Notes under the pieces: generated by a model | Told to the model about the DNA's origin: nothing | What the model saw: only the letters and a program-made list of their open reading frames with translations | The model's database searches: none | Assembly: GCA_037349315.1 (NCBI GenBank) | Contig: JBAIAC010000010.1 | Location: forward strand, 36,062,001-36,126,000 | Length of the DNA stretch: 64,000 nucleotides | Direction: 5' to 3' | Source of the DNA: Chelydra serpentina | Taxonomy: Eukaryota; Chordata; Testudines; Chelydridae | Program-made: the position numbers and the translations under genes | Shown here: positions 1 through 11,349 of the stretch, one piece after another | How positions within the stretch are numbered: position 1 is the first letter of the stretch | Layout: every line of letters begins with the position of its first letter

Positions 1-23
1 TACACCTCGGAAGATGGAAAGTA

Positions 24-344
24 CAGTAGAATCTCAGAGTTACAGACACCAGAGTTGCAAACTGATCCGTCAACCACACACTTCATTTGGGACCAGAAGA
101 GCACAGTCAGGCAGCAGCAGTGACAAAAAAAAAAGCAAATAGAGTACAGTACTGTGTTAAATGTGAACCACTAAAAAAATAAAGGGAAAGCAGCATTTGT
201 CTTCTTCATAGTAAAGTTGCAAAGCTGTATAAAGTCAATGTTCAATTGTAAACTTTTGAAAGAACAGCCATAACATTTTGTTTAGAGTTACGAACCCTTC
301 AGAGTTACAATTCCCAAGGTGTTCGTAACTCTGAGGTTCTACTG
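24..344. mobile_element. Pogo/Tigger-like MITE with ~25-bp inverted ends
   Basis: The left end reads cagtagaatctcagagttac and the right end is its near-exact inverse, gtaactctgaggttctactg. A TA dinucleotide precedes the left end (22-23), and the matching TA on the right has decayed to GA. A 321-bp internally non-coding element with such ends and a TA target fits a Tc1/mariner superfamily (pogo/Tigger-like) non-autonomous element. The interior is A-rich and holds no transposase. The boundaries are well supported. The superfamily is inferred from the CAGTAGAAcCTC-type terminus. Confidence 0.72.
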
Positions 345-512
345 GATTTGCTAATAAGTGTATGCATTGGATATTTAGTTTCCTATTTCTTGAAAAACTA
401 TGGATTACACTTTTAAAAAATAAATACTGTAGCAGGCAACTTGTTTAAGGACTACAAATACAGTATAAGGTGTGCAAACAAGCTAATAGGTTGAGAGAGT
501 AATTTATATTAC

Positions 513-716
513 AGTAGAACCTAGAGTCTAGAAATAGTGCGAGGCACACATAGTAAGACATACTCTCGTCTCTGAATAGCTTAGGGTCTAAATAGCCAGG
601 CGTAGCAGAATGGTGAAGTAACTCACCCAGCAGATAAGTGTCAGAACTAGGAATAGAACTGAAGTCTCCTGAATTTCAATCCAGCTCCCTGTCTACTAGA
701 CAACATCACCTCCTGG
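513..716 (-). repeat. MIR/CORE-SINE-related fragment, reversed
   Basis: The segment reads like a MIR-type SINE in reverse: an internal stretch resembling 'agtaactcacccagcagataagtg' broken into short matches, followed by gaactgaagtctcctgaatt and a block that ends near the tRNA-like head. The middle is shortened against the usual element. Old and divergent. Assignment is by remembered consensus. Confidence 0.5.
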
Positions 717-1772
717 TTATAGTCAAGCTCATTTTACTCATAATTGAGCTTATCTATCTGTAGTCATACTGCTCATTCTTTAGTTGTCAGTGCGTAATAA
801 CACATTATAATTTTTTTTTGAGGGAGGTGGGGAGTTTGGGAATGAGGGGAGGTGGAGGATGGGGGTTGTTTGACGAATAGAGCATCCATGGATATAGAAA
901 GCCAAAATATATATGGACCTTCTTTTTCTTTTTATCTTTGAAAGAATCAAGGAAGATCAGACAAACATTTCCCCTGAAAGGATCTGAACAATGTGAACAT
1001 TAGAGTAGAATCCCAAATTAAAGAGCCTGTTAACAAATATAGCTAAATTTGGAAGCTAATTTATTTAAACGACTTCTCAGAGACGTAGATTAACTAAAAG
1101 AATAAGCAAAGTTCTGCTTTTTTTATTCTTGCGAGTCGTCCCATTGAGAACAATGGGTCTACTTGCAAGAGCAAGGCAAGTAGGATTTAACCCAAAGAAA
1201 ATATATGTGGCAAATTCATGTTAACTGGGAAATCAGTAGCAGCTATTGAAAAATCTTAGCTTTTTAAAAAGTTATTCTATGGAAGATTGCTTTTTAACCA
1301 CAGTTTGTCTCCTTTTTTGTCCTGAGTGCTTAATTGTGAGTAAAATATTTATACTGGGAAGACATCAAAGGCACAGGTTTTAGAAATTCAATTTTATATC
1401 ATGCAAGCCCCCGAACTTTTATGAAAGTTCATTTCATCAGCTATCACTAATCATCTACGCGTCTGGTGTTCTACCAACTAAAACACGACACTATGAATAA
1501 TAGATTTTATCCACATTTGAAGTGTAATGAGAATTACAAATATGAAGACAAGCTATGATAATGCGTTGCAGGATTTCGCTTTCTGACTAGGCAATGATGT
1601 TCAGCATTAGACTGATCTTTTGCTTTAAATAATGGATAGCCCATAAAATTAACAAGTGTACAAAGTGAACTCAGTGAAAGGTTTTATTTTGCATGTGTCC
1701 TAGCTGTAATTTCTTTGATCCTTCCTCCTCCATTGCCCTGGGGCTTTGGTGCCTCTTTCAGATCATGATGTT
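717..1772. other. Unassigned non-coding stretch
   Basis: No gene is supported. A short G-rich patch lies near 820-865. Near 1138-1160 the sequence cccattgagaacaatggg is a small imperfect palindrome of the kind found in old amniote palindromic repeats. Confidence 0.6.
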
Positions 1773-1865
1773 GGAAGGTGCTGAGCCCCTGCTGAGAGAT
1801 GCTGGATGCTCTCAACTCTTATATGATAGGGGGGTTGAGAATGCTCAGCACCTTCAAGAATGGGA
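1773..1865. repeat. Old palindromic repeat (gtgctgagcacc type)
   Basis: A left arm ending in ggaaggtgctgagcccc faces a right arm gaatgctcagcaccttcaag, giving an imperfect inverted repeat of about 90 bp. The same theme (aggtgctgagcacc, agtcaatggg) recurs elsewhere in the window, so it looks like one copy of an ancient foldback family. The ORFs of 83 and 61 codons that run through it overlap in different frames and are not credible genes. Confidence 0.5.
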
Positions 1866-2664
1866 CCATCAGTGTGTTTACAGTATTTCCAAATTTCCCC
1901 CCACCAGAAGTAGCAGGATTAGGAGACAGGAGATTCCTCACTAGCAGAGTTCAGCTGCATACTTGCTGCCCTCAGAGGATGTAAAACAGCCACTCAGTGA
2001 CAGATAGAGGAGATACCCTTTAAAATATCCATCTCTGTCAGAGAGGAGCCTTCCCCCGCCTTCTCTAAGAGAAACAACAGTGAGATTTCAGCACTTTTTG
2101 CTAATGCCGTATGTGCAGACAAAGTATGGCCCTTTCCTGTCGGATAAAAGTTCTACATCAGAGTTAGGAGCAAGGGAAGCCAGTGTCAGTCCAGTCTCTC
2201 CAAAAGGGAGCGATGGGGACCAACAAGAGCATTTTAAAGTTCATACGTTCAGATGCTTTTGTTGCTGCAGGAGAGTAATGCAAGACTTCTCCCAGCATGG
2301 GAACAACTGCCCACATTTTTGAGCTGCCTCTGATGTTATGTTTTTCATCTACAAAGAGCAACCACTTACTTTCAGGGTACATAGACACTTCAAGCTGGGT
2401 GCATAATTTCCAGGGAGAGGAGACATACCCGTACTAGCTCTGATAGAGCTTGTGCACTAAAAACAGAGCGCAGCCACAGTGGTACGAGTGGCAGGAGGGA
2501 TTAGCTGCCATGAATATTACCTAGCATCTTGGACAGGTATGGAGTTGGGGGGACTAGTCCCTCCTGCCTCTTGCACTGCCCTGGCTACACTTTAATTTTA
2601 GCATGCTAGCGCAGTCAGAGGTAGTGCAGGTATATCTCCTCGAGCTGGAAATTACTCCATAGTC
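1866..2664. other. Unassigned non-coding stretch
   Basis: Nothing recognisable. ORFs of up to 84 codons on both strands overlap each other and show no family features. Confidence 0.6.
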
Positions 2665-2804
2665 CAGGGATCTGCAACATTTGGCACATCCCTCGGCCCG
2701 CCCCGCTTTCCGCAGCCCCCATTGGCCTGGAATGGCGAACCACGGCCATTGGGAGCTGCGATTGGCCGAACCTGCGGACGCATGCCAAAGGTTTCCAATC
2801 CCTG
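2665..2804. mobile_element. hAT MITE, 140 bp, with perfect 8-bp target duplication
   Basis: The element starts CAGGGATCTGCAAC and ends GTTTCCAATCCCTG, an imperfect terminal inverted repeat with the CAGGG terminus common in vertebrate hAT elements. It is flanked by ccatagtc at 2657-2664 and again at 2805-2812, an exact 8-bp target duplication. The interior is GC-rich with opposed cggcc/ggccg blocks (cagcccccattggcc then ggccattgggagctg). No transposase. The duplication makes the boundaries firm. Confidence 0.85.
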
Positions 2805-2925
2805 CCATAGTCTATATGCAAAGTATAGATATATCCTAAGGCTGAATAAAAAGATCAAGGAAAATTAATAACACAAAACTGAACAGTCATAAAGACTCCA
2901 TAAAGGGAGAACAATGTGTGCGTGT

Positions 2926-2962
2926 CCTCTGTGACAGGCTGTGACAGGCCTCTGTGACAGGC
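2926..2962. repeat. Short tandem triplication (tgtgacaggc)
   Basis: Three near-identical units built on tgtgacaggc follow each other, two of them preceded by ctc. Minor local duplication. Confidence 0.75.
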
Positions 2963-3033
2963 ATCTGACATGAACACAATATGGCAGCTACCTTGGAAGA
3001 GTCCTAGAAATGTAAAGGTGCAGTACACAGAAA

Positions 3034-3225
3034 ATAAAATCAACAAGGAGTCTGGTGGCACCTTAAAGACTAACAGATTTATTTGGGCATAAGCTTCCGT
3101 GGGTAAAAAACCTACTTTACCCATGAAAGCTCATGCCCAAATAAATCTGTTAGTCTTTAAGGTGCCACCGGACTCCTTGTTGTTTTTGTGGATACAGAGT
3201 AACACAGCTACCCCCTGATACTTGA
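3034..3225. mobile_element. Penelope-like element remnant forming a 67-bp-arm hairpin
   Basis: Positions 3041-3107 and 3116-3182 are inverted copies with four mismatches in 67 bases and an 8-base spacer. The right arm continues into gatacagagtaacacagc and gctaccccctgata, the recurring end of a turtle repeat I take to be the terminal region of a Penelope-like element. The gaaagctcatgccc block at 3125-3138 corresponds to the GAAA and cleavage-site side of the hammerhead-like motif seen more completely at 54704-54741, but the CUGANGA side is replaced by the inverted arm. No coding region remains. The hairpin is directly visible. The family is recalled, not searched. Confidence 0.65.
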
Positions 3226-4010
3226 CACAAAAGGAAATAAAATTACACCAGTTATGTACCTTTTACATGCACCACACCAACAAACACCACTCACTACAGG
3301 AACCAATGGGGAAGCATTGTAACGGTGGCAGAATCTGTTTCCATATGGATAAACTGTTTCTTTTCCATTTTGTTCTCTCACATACAGTGGCAGATCTTAC
3401 TCTGGTGTAAATCAGTGTATCACCTTTGGCTTCAATGGAGCTATGCCCAGATATCCCACGTGAGGATCAGAAAAATTGGAAGAAAGTTATATTCATTTCA
3501 CTCACCCCAGAAGTCAGACATTTTGAAATGTTTTTTAATTTTGATTTTTTAAAAATAATTGGGAGTTTCTGTTGACTGGTATTAGCTATCTTCTGAGAGT
3601 TCAGAGATCTTATATTCTAAGCACCTGATCCAAACCCCATTGAAGTAAATGGCAATCTTTATACTAACTTCACTGGGGGATCAGAACACAGAGGTATCAT
3701 GTGACAGGGATTTTGATGGTTTTTATAATGCTTCTCTATTGCGAAGAGTAGAGTGTATATTATAGGATAATGAGTGACAAATCTCAAAAGGTTATAAGTT
3801 TGGGTTTGGTTTATTTAAGCACCAAAAAGGATGAATACTTCTCTGAACTATCTGAACCTTTTTGGTCTGAAAAATTGGACTGGAAAGACCAGGCTTTCTT
3901 TTTTTCAGTTGAAAGTACTCAAACAACCTTCACCAGCCTTTTGTTTTCTGACCAGTATGAAACACATAAGAGGGTTCTCTGACCATCGTCCATCGCAGAA
4001 GATTGTGGCG
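3226..4010. other. Unassigned, with decayed amniote palindromic repeats
   Basis: Around 3395-3450 (gtgtaaatcag ... ttcaatggagctatgc) and 3625-3685 (cccattgaagtaaatggc ... cttcactgggggatcag) there are remnants of the dispersed foldback family listed in the findings. The rest has no recognisable content. Confidence 0.5.
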
Positions 4011-4085
4011 ATTCAGTTATTCCACTTTTGAAGTGAAAGTTATTTCACAACCTAAGTGGAATAACTGAATTTCACAACCTAAGTG
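4011..4085. repeat. Perfect 17-bp inverted repeat joined to a 16-bp direct repeat
   Basis: attcagttattccactt at 4011-4027 is the exact reverse complement of 4054-4070, with a 26-base loop. The block tttcacaacctaagtg occurs at 4043-4058 and again at 4070-4085. The combined inverted and direct copies in 75 bases look like a local template-switch product. Confidence 0.9.
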
Positions 4086-4469
4086 CCCTTCAGTTAAACC
4101 ATTTTCAGAAGTGGAATGAGTGGGCTGTTATCATATGTATGCTCTGATTTTGACAAACCCCTCCCTTCCTTTTTCAAGCTTTTGGAATTGTGCTAGACAT
4201 ATGGCTCCCAAGTTAAGCATTAAGAGGATTAGTGATTAATCCAGGAGAGCATATTAGCCTATATCATCCTCAAGTCACTTTTTAGAAATAAGAATGAACA
4301 GATTGGAGAGAATTTTTTCCTAAACACTCCAAAAGGAGACCAGGTTTAATCATAGCAACAGCCACAGACAAGCAAGGGATTAGCCCAAAATTCCTAGTCC
4401 TTGGCAAATTGTAATTGTAAAAGCAATACATCATGCTCATACAACGTGGTATGCTTTGTCTTAGGAGTT
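4086..4469. other. Unassigned non-coding stretch
   Basis: Nothing recognised on either strand. Confidence 0.6.
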
Positions 4470-4640
4470 CCTAAGGCATTATAAAGTCAGGTAGGTGTTA
4501 TTATCCCCTTCGTGCAGAAAGCAAAAGTGAAGCTTATAGAGAGCAAATGACTTGATTTGCTCATATAGTTGCACAGCTGAAAATAGATCCTAGCTCCCCT
4601 AATTACAAATGCTGTGTTTTAACCATTAGATAATACTAAA
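4470..4640 (-). repeat. MIR-like SINE, reversed
   Basis: gtgttattatccccttcgtg, then gagagcaaatgact, gttgcacagctgaaaatag and the tail gttttaaccattagataata reproduce the order of a reversed MIR (the ggggataataac core, the agtcacttgctc block, then the tRNA-like head). Old and divergent. Confidence 0.6.
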
Positions 4641-7330
4641 TGTATTTATTTAGTTATACTGGGACTACCTCATGAGGTGAAGATGCAAATGCTGCATTGC
4701 TAGGTCAGTCTTACAATACAATTTAGAGATGGGTTTCCCAAGGCTAACCTCTCTTGTTACCATGCAAAATCCTTAAGCCAACTTTGTTCATTGAGAAATG
4801 AACAAGAGAAGGCTTTCTCACAAGATGGAAGAATATCTTATGATATTTTGATACTTCCACTTCTGATTATTTCGAAACCCAGGAACCACAAACAATGCAA
4901 AATTAAAAATAAGAGGTCATCAATTTTTTTCAAACTTCAAAAATGTTTGGTTTGGATTAGACGGCTAGGTAATGTCTTGGTTGGGTTCTTATTAAACATT
5001 CGCCAGTTCACCCATACCTAGTCCCTCGTGAACATTTTCCCACCACACAACAATTCCCAGCAATTATCCAGTCAGACCAAGAATGGTAGTGCTGCGGGTG
5101 AAGGTTGAAATAAATTGACAGCAGAGTGAGAAAACCTGCACCATGCTTGGCTGGAGCTGGTGCTGTTAGGCTCTCACTTTCGTGAACCCTAAATTCTTTC
5201 ACAATTATTAAAAGACAAAAATAAAAGAAAAAATAGATTGCATGAACTTTTCTGAGAAGGAAAATGAGACACATTCGAAACAGCTAGTTAAGATCTAGGC
5301 CAGAAAAAAACGTAAAACTGGGAGGTACTCCTTAAGAAGCCAGAGACTGATGCAAGAAATCATGGAAAACATCTGCAATTTACTTGTACTAAAATATATG
5401 CAATATGTCTGCTTTCTTCTATCCTGGGTATCCGAGTTCAGTGTTGACCAAAAGCAAGGAGTCCTTTGTGGGAGAAAGAAAACCACTTCAGTCTTGGTGA
5501 ATAGAAGAAACACATCATTCACTGGTTCACATCTCACTCACAAAGTCACCTCCCTAGGCGCAGATGAAAAGATCTTCTTGCTATTCTCTGGGTCAGAGAG
5601 AAGCTTTCTTTCAATAGTGAGTGACTGTTTGACTTAAGAGCACTTTTGGAGCTACAAAGAGAAATATTTAAGGTAAGATATCTGTGTATAGGGAAAGATT
5701 ATATTCAAAAAATCACTTCAAAGGAAGTGGGGGAGGAAGCATGTTTCCAATTTCTATACAAAAACAAAGGACGGAAGAATTTCTTTCAAGGTTTTTTATT
5801 TGTTTTTCAAATTGCACGGTCCTCAACTTTTAAAATAATAATTGGCCTTGACAGTGGTTTAATAATTGTTAGTGATCTATAGCTTTATTATAAAGTACTC
5901 ATCTAATGATGTATTTCCTTTACCCCAAGGGCCAAGTACAAAGCAGGGAAATTATCTCAGTGATACTTTTTAATAACTTCCTGTGGGATTGCAAACGCTG
6001 GCCGAAGCTGTCTCTGCAAAAGAGTTAATCATGTAATTTCACAGATTAGACAACACAGGGTTACTAATGAGAAACTTCAGTTCAGTGATAAACTCTTTTT
6101 TCCCCCAAGAATATTTTGAGAGGCCTGTGACCTTTGGCTGACACCCAGTGAGGCTATTAGTTTAATCATGGGATGTACTAGAGTCAGCAGAACCTCTCCT
6201 TCTGAAAGTTGTTCATAACCTTTCATGAAGAAGTGTTCGAAAGCCCAGAAGGAATAGATGGAAGGAAAAAACAAGCAGAAAAGGACTGACTTATCAGCTT
6301 CCGATAGTTGGCATGGCTTCAACTTCCAGTTTCTTTTCAACAATGTATGCTCACTATAGCAACCCCGGATCCCATTTAAATGTCATGCTGCCCTCTGTTC
6401 TATAAACATGTATCATCCATCACTAAATATTTAGATCTGAATTGTTGGAGCTGAGTTCTGTGCCAGGGGTAGGGGGATTAATTCCTTTCAAGGTCCTCAC
6501 ATGATGGATTTTTCACTGAAGTAAACATCCGAGAAGAGCTCACACTATGGCCATAAAATATATAAATAAAGTTTAAAGTTTAATTAAGTCAACATTATTT
6601 AAAGTGGTTGTCATATTTTATGGTGAACTTTTCATGTTTATTTTGTATGACTCCTCATAAATAGTCTCTCCCCATCAGACAAAAGGCACTGCTGGGTTAA
6701 AGTTAAAGGCCCCATGCATGGTACAGGAAGGAGAATCTCTCGGGCTTAGGGTTCCAAAACACACACTATCATGCCTTTCGCTATCTCATGTCTTCTTAAT
6801 GAACTGAGATGTTGTACAGACACAGGAAAAGCATGGTGGAGTTTACAAAAGACATGACACTGGGAAGTCCTGGGCTTTGCAAAGTTAGGGCCCGATCCTG
6901 CAAGGTGCTAAAAACTTTCACTTCTTATTGACGTCCGGGCTGGACAGTTAGGCTGCAGAGAATGGGAGAACAGGATCTGGCTTGGGCTGTTGAGACTAGC
7001 AGAGTATAGGAGAATGGAATCAGGCTCTTAGACCAGGGCTAGTAAGTAAATTGGAATAGGCCCTTAGAGAGATCTGGTGCTCGCTTTAAGTGCTTTAGAT
7101 ACCTCTGTAAATAAACATGCAGTATCCAAAGGAAAGGGGGATTACCATGGTATTTTCCCTGACTCTTTGTAACAGTAAGAAATCTCACACTGATTTCAAA
7201 AGGAAGGGAAAAAATAAGTAAAGAAATGTGTATAAACTAGTGATGGGGGCTCCTTACCCAGCTTTGGAGAGCTGGCCACGTTGTGATAAGTACGTTGAAG
7301 TGTAGGTGCCTTTCTCAGCTACTAGAAGAG
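4641..7330. other. Unassigned non-coding stretch
   Basis: About 2.7 kb with no supported gene. ORFs of up to 95 codons overlap on opposite strands (for example 5295-5537 and 5350-5637) with no motif. A decayed palindromic repeat is visible near 6893-6985 (gatcctgcaaggtgct ... aacaggatctggc). Confidence 0.55.
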
Positions 7331-7560
7331 GAAGGATGGTGCTCTGGTTAGAGTGCTAGCTTGGGCCATGGGAGATCTGGTTTTAATTCCCTGCTCTGTC
7401 AAAGACGTCTTGCGTGATCTTACACAAGTCACTTAATCTCTTTGTGCCTCAGTTTCCCATCTGTAAAATGGCAATAATAACAACTACCTCACGGAGGAAT
7501 TGTGAGAATAAATATGTCAAAGACTGTGAGTTACTGCAGTGATGGTGGGCCACATAAATA
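7331..7560 (+). repeat. Near-complete MIR SINE with tRNA-like head
   Basis: The copy begins with a tRNA-derived head (gctctggttagagtgctagc for the A-box region, then ctggttttaattccctgctc for the B-box region). It continues through the diagnostic block acttaatctctttgtgcctc, agtttcccatctgtaaaatg and gcaataataacaactacctc. This is the best-preserved MIR in the window and fixes the locus as amniote. It carries no protein. Confidence 0.85.
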
Positions 7561-7629
7561 CCTAATGCAAATAGATAACAGACTTTTGAATGTGCAATAT
7601 TGAGCTAGAAATTCTGCAAGACAAATAGA

Positions 7630-7870
7630 ATACTAAGCGTGGTCTTGTGTCTAAGGCACTGAACTGTCACTCAAGAGCTCAGCCACACTTCCTGTGTGAC
7701 ACTGAGCAATTCATTTAATCACTCTGTCCTTCAGATCCTCCTCTATAAAATAAGGATAATAATATTTTTCTATCTTGTCTGTTTTGATTGTAAGATCTTT
7801 GGGGCAAGGAATGTCTAGCCCAGTTGACCCCTAATCTCAACTGGAGCCACTGGGAGTTACTGTACTACAA
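7630..7870 (+). repeat. MIR-related SINE, divergent
   Basis: The order of blocks parallels the MIR immediately upstream: a head ending near cactcaagagctcag, then aattcatttaatcactctg, aaaataaggataataata, and a tail ttgattgtaagatctttggg gc. That tail is typical of CORE-SINE copies in sauropsids. Two SINEs of the same orientation lie within 550 bp. Confidence 0.6.
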
Positions 7871-7920
7871 ACAATAGATAAGAAGAATGTGCTATCACAT
7901 GAGGTTTCAGTAATTTGATA

Positions 7921-8073
7921 ATTCCTTCTCCCGATCACCCTCTTTTGTAGCATATCAGTACTTCACTGCCAATGTCTTCTAGAAGCCAATGTCCTCTAGA
8001 AGACTGATAAATCCATCTTCCAGTTTCCCCCTTTAATAGCATTTCAGGACTTCACTGCCAGTATCCTCCAGAG
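7921..8073. repeat. Diverged tandem duplication, 89-bp period
   Basis: tagcatatcagtacttcact at 7948 matches tagcatttcaggacttcact at 8037, and similarity extends on both sides. Inside the first unit gccaatgtcttctagaa (7968-7984) is followed directly by gccaatgtcctctagaa (7985-8001), a younger 17-bp tandem copy. Confidence 0.75.
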
Positions 8074-11000
8074 GTGCGTTCAAAGGGGAAAGGGTGGGGC
8101 AGAGAAGAAGTTAAGGAAACTTTACTAAATCTCAAGTATCCATTTTTGATCTCTGGGTGTGTACGTGTAAATAAGAAGAGTGCTATGACACAGTTCACAC
8201 TGTCAATTAGGGAAGAACAATCCAATGCACAAGTGAAAACAACTTTAACCAGATTCACCACATGCAGTACTGTAGGTAAACGTGAACCATTAGTAAAAAA
8301 CAAGATTGTTTTAGCAAGCTTTGTCAGAAGGTAGCTGTTTGATGAAAAATTCCTCCAGGTTCGTTCTGTAACGTAATGCTGATTAGCTTTCTCCAACATC
8401 TTTAACATGAGATAACAAAATCATAGTGTAGAAATTTAATGAGGCCTTAATTTACGTGACAGGTTAAAAGCTATGGGAGTCTCTAAAGGTTTTATGTTGT
8501 AGCAATGTAATGCAGGCGAATATTATTTGAAAAGATAGAGGGAGGCCCAGCTGAAGTGAACACATTGCCATGCAGGCTCAAGACTTGAGTTAGAAATGAA
8601 ACTGTAAAAAGAAATAGAAAGAAGAGTCTCTCAAGATCAAACAGCTCCAGCTTTCCAGGAACAAGAAAAAAGTTCAGAAAAAAATAGCAAGAAGAATGGG
8701 AGAAATGTTTAATTTGGTCTCAATATGAAAACCAGAGAGGTTCGTCAAAATGACAGAGTTGATGATTGACTTCCTATTGGTGAAGTGTCAGAAGAGCTAT
8801 ATTTAATGGCATAGGGTGAAATTCATCCCTGGGCAAAGAAGCAGCACTAGTCCTATGCCTCGCTTCAACCCTATTTCACCCTCCATGTTCAGTTTATGTT
8901 AGCTAATGAATGAGAATATTCCATTTTCAGATGCTGACACATTCAAGCTCTGTGCTTGGTTTGACCGAGTTGCAGTTTATCAAACCAAAGATGCATCCAC
9001 TGTTACAATGGCCATTACATTTTACAAGAGTGATGGCTGTATTTCTGTTGTGGGTGAAGTGATCCATATATAGGGTTCAATCCTAAAAAGTCAGCAAAGC
9101 CCAAATTAAAGTTGTGTGCTTGTGCGAAACTCCAAACTAACTCGGTGGAGCTGGGAGACAGACTCCTCAAAGGAGAAATAAGGCCAATAACACCTGCACA
9201 GCTGGGCCACATTCAGTTAATGCTGGCAGTGTGGTAGGAGGATAATTGCTCTTTATATTCTGATCAGTTCCTATTCCACTTTTGGGGCCAGGTGGATTCA
9301 CACAGTAGTGTAATCCACCCCCAGCCTAAGGCAAGCCCAAAGTTAAGTTTTCAAAATAGGGCTTAAGTAGGACTGGCACATTGGCATTGACATTGGCCAA
9401 CCACAGAAGTCTTCCTTGGTCATGAATCTCCCTTTCTTATCTGCCACTTTGGCAAAGAGCGTACTGGGAATGTTGCGTTTCTGCTGCTTATGGCCCTTAC
9501 ACATCTGTGTGACAGGGGCCATGGTTTGCCCCTTTGCTTATAATTCTGTGAAGTGCTTTTGAGAGGCTTGGAAAATGTGCTGAATGATTCAATAAATAAG
9601 TTTTGTTTCTCAAATATTTCAAGTGAGGAACATATTTAACAAAGATGTCAACAAAAAACAACAAAAACAGATACATTTTCAAAATAAAAATATGTTGTTA
9701 GGATTGTCAGATACTGTGTAGCTGTACCTAGGAATAGTGGGTCCTTCCAGAATCTGCCACCTTCCAGCCAAATCCTTCCCTAAGACATGAATGTAGACCT
9801 CCAATGGGGATTGTGTGGCAAAATCAGAATTTGGCTCTTACTCTAAAATAAACTGAGCACCTTCTTACAAAGAAACTTACCCAGCAGTCATGTAAACCTC
9901 TGCATTTTCTATATGCTTTTCCATGGAAGATTCTGTATTATCCTGATGTGTATTTGCATCTGGATTTTATAGCAATAGGTATTAAGTGCTGTGTATGTGT
10001 CTAAAATGTTAATCATGAATGTCTAAGTTAATTTACACTTTACAAAAGCAGTTATTCCATAACTGCAGTAATTCTTTCTTTTAACAGACATTATGAAGAC
10101 ACTTTGTATTCAGATTTTCTTTTGGGTTTCACCAGTTTCATGTAAGGTAACCCCAGTAATTTTAGTAGAGTTACACTAGCATAACACTGATGTGATGGAG
10201 TGGAGAATCAGACCCTCGGGTTGAAATCTTGACCCCATTGAAGTCAATGGGAGTTTTGCTGTTGACTTCAAAGGAGCCAGGATTTCACTTCTGGACTTAA
10301 TATAATCATTTCTCTTTCTGTGGGTATAATGCAAAGGATGAATGTTTCAGTTCCAGTGCCCATATTTGCATTATACACTGTACATAACAGATATCTCTGT
10401 GACAAGTCATTCAGTGAGTAATAAATAGACACACCTAACATCTTGGCTCTGTGTCTGATCCACTGATCTCACTGGGCTTTGGATCAAGCCCTACAGGCAT
10501 AATGTAATCCCGCTGACCCACAGATTTCTACAAGAGAGGTATGAAACTCAGCAGTGATGTGAAGTGTTCAGGTTTTGCTTGTTTTCATTTTGTTTTTGCA
10601 AGCACTCTGGGCTTGTTTCATCGTTCACACTGATGTAAATCAGGAGTAGCTTCTACTGAAGTCAATGGAGCTACATTCACACAAAGCTGATGTCAGAAAC
10701 GAATCAGGTCTGTATTATTATTCCTCTATGCTTCTATCACACTTCCTTCTACGACACTGATAGCTTCCGAAACACAGCTGTTCAGACATCTGGTTAGCTT
10801 TGGACAATCTTTCTGACATCCGAAACCTGTGTAACTAGTGAACAGGTAAGACATTCCCCACAGCACGTAGTTGTTCCACTCTTCTATATATCTGGGATGC
10901 CTCATGTAAAAATGTTGACAATTACAGTAGGATTTTACAAGACATTGCTGCTCATATTCCACAAGGACCAAATAAATCCTCATGGGAATCTTTAATATAA

Positions 11001-11349
11001 ACATTAATAGTTTCCCACATCTTTGTTTAGAAAATAGTCTGAGGATTTCTAAACTTTAAGATCTTATTCATTCCAGAAGAATAGTTTAACTTATGGTCAC
11101 ATAAATCTTTGCTTTACTTAAATTACCAACAGTTGGGCGCACCGGAACGCTAACAGAGAAATTGCAGGTGATTGTACTTCAGTGTATAGTATAGGTGACT
11201 CTCATATTCTCTATTAACTAAATTCCTTTGAAGGTGACTGTTAGTCCATGCAAGAAATGGGTTGACGATGTTTTATAGTTCAGTGCTATAGTGTGACTCT
11301 CACCAGACTCATGCAGTTCTTATTATGAAACAATAAGAAGGTTTCTACA
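8074..11349. other. Unassigned, with scattered amniote palindromic repeats
   Basis: No gene is supported over 3.3 kb. Open frames at 8052-8408 (minus, 118 codons) and 10726-11004 (minus, 92 codons, 7 Cys) lack recognisable domains. Foldback-family remnants lie near 10230-10290 (cattgaagtcaatgggag) and 10625-10715 (gatgtaaatcagg ... gaagtcaatggagc). Confidence 0.5.

Noticed and set aside
3041..3182. CRISPR-like or microRNA hairpin
   Set aside because: There is no repeat-spacer periodicity, and the arms belong to a dispersed transposon repeat. A long stem alone is not evidence of a miRNA.
8052..8408. Minus-strand ORF of 118 codons
   Set aside because: A plus ORF of 86 codons overlaps it, part of it covers a tandem duplication, and it has no family features.
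10726..11004. Cysteine-containing 92-codon minus ORF
   Set aside because: It looked like a possible secreted peptide, but there is no signal peptide, no recognisable cysteine pattern and no splice or promoter context.
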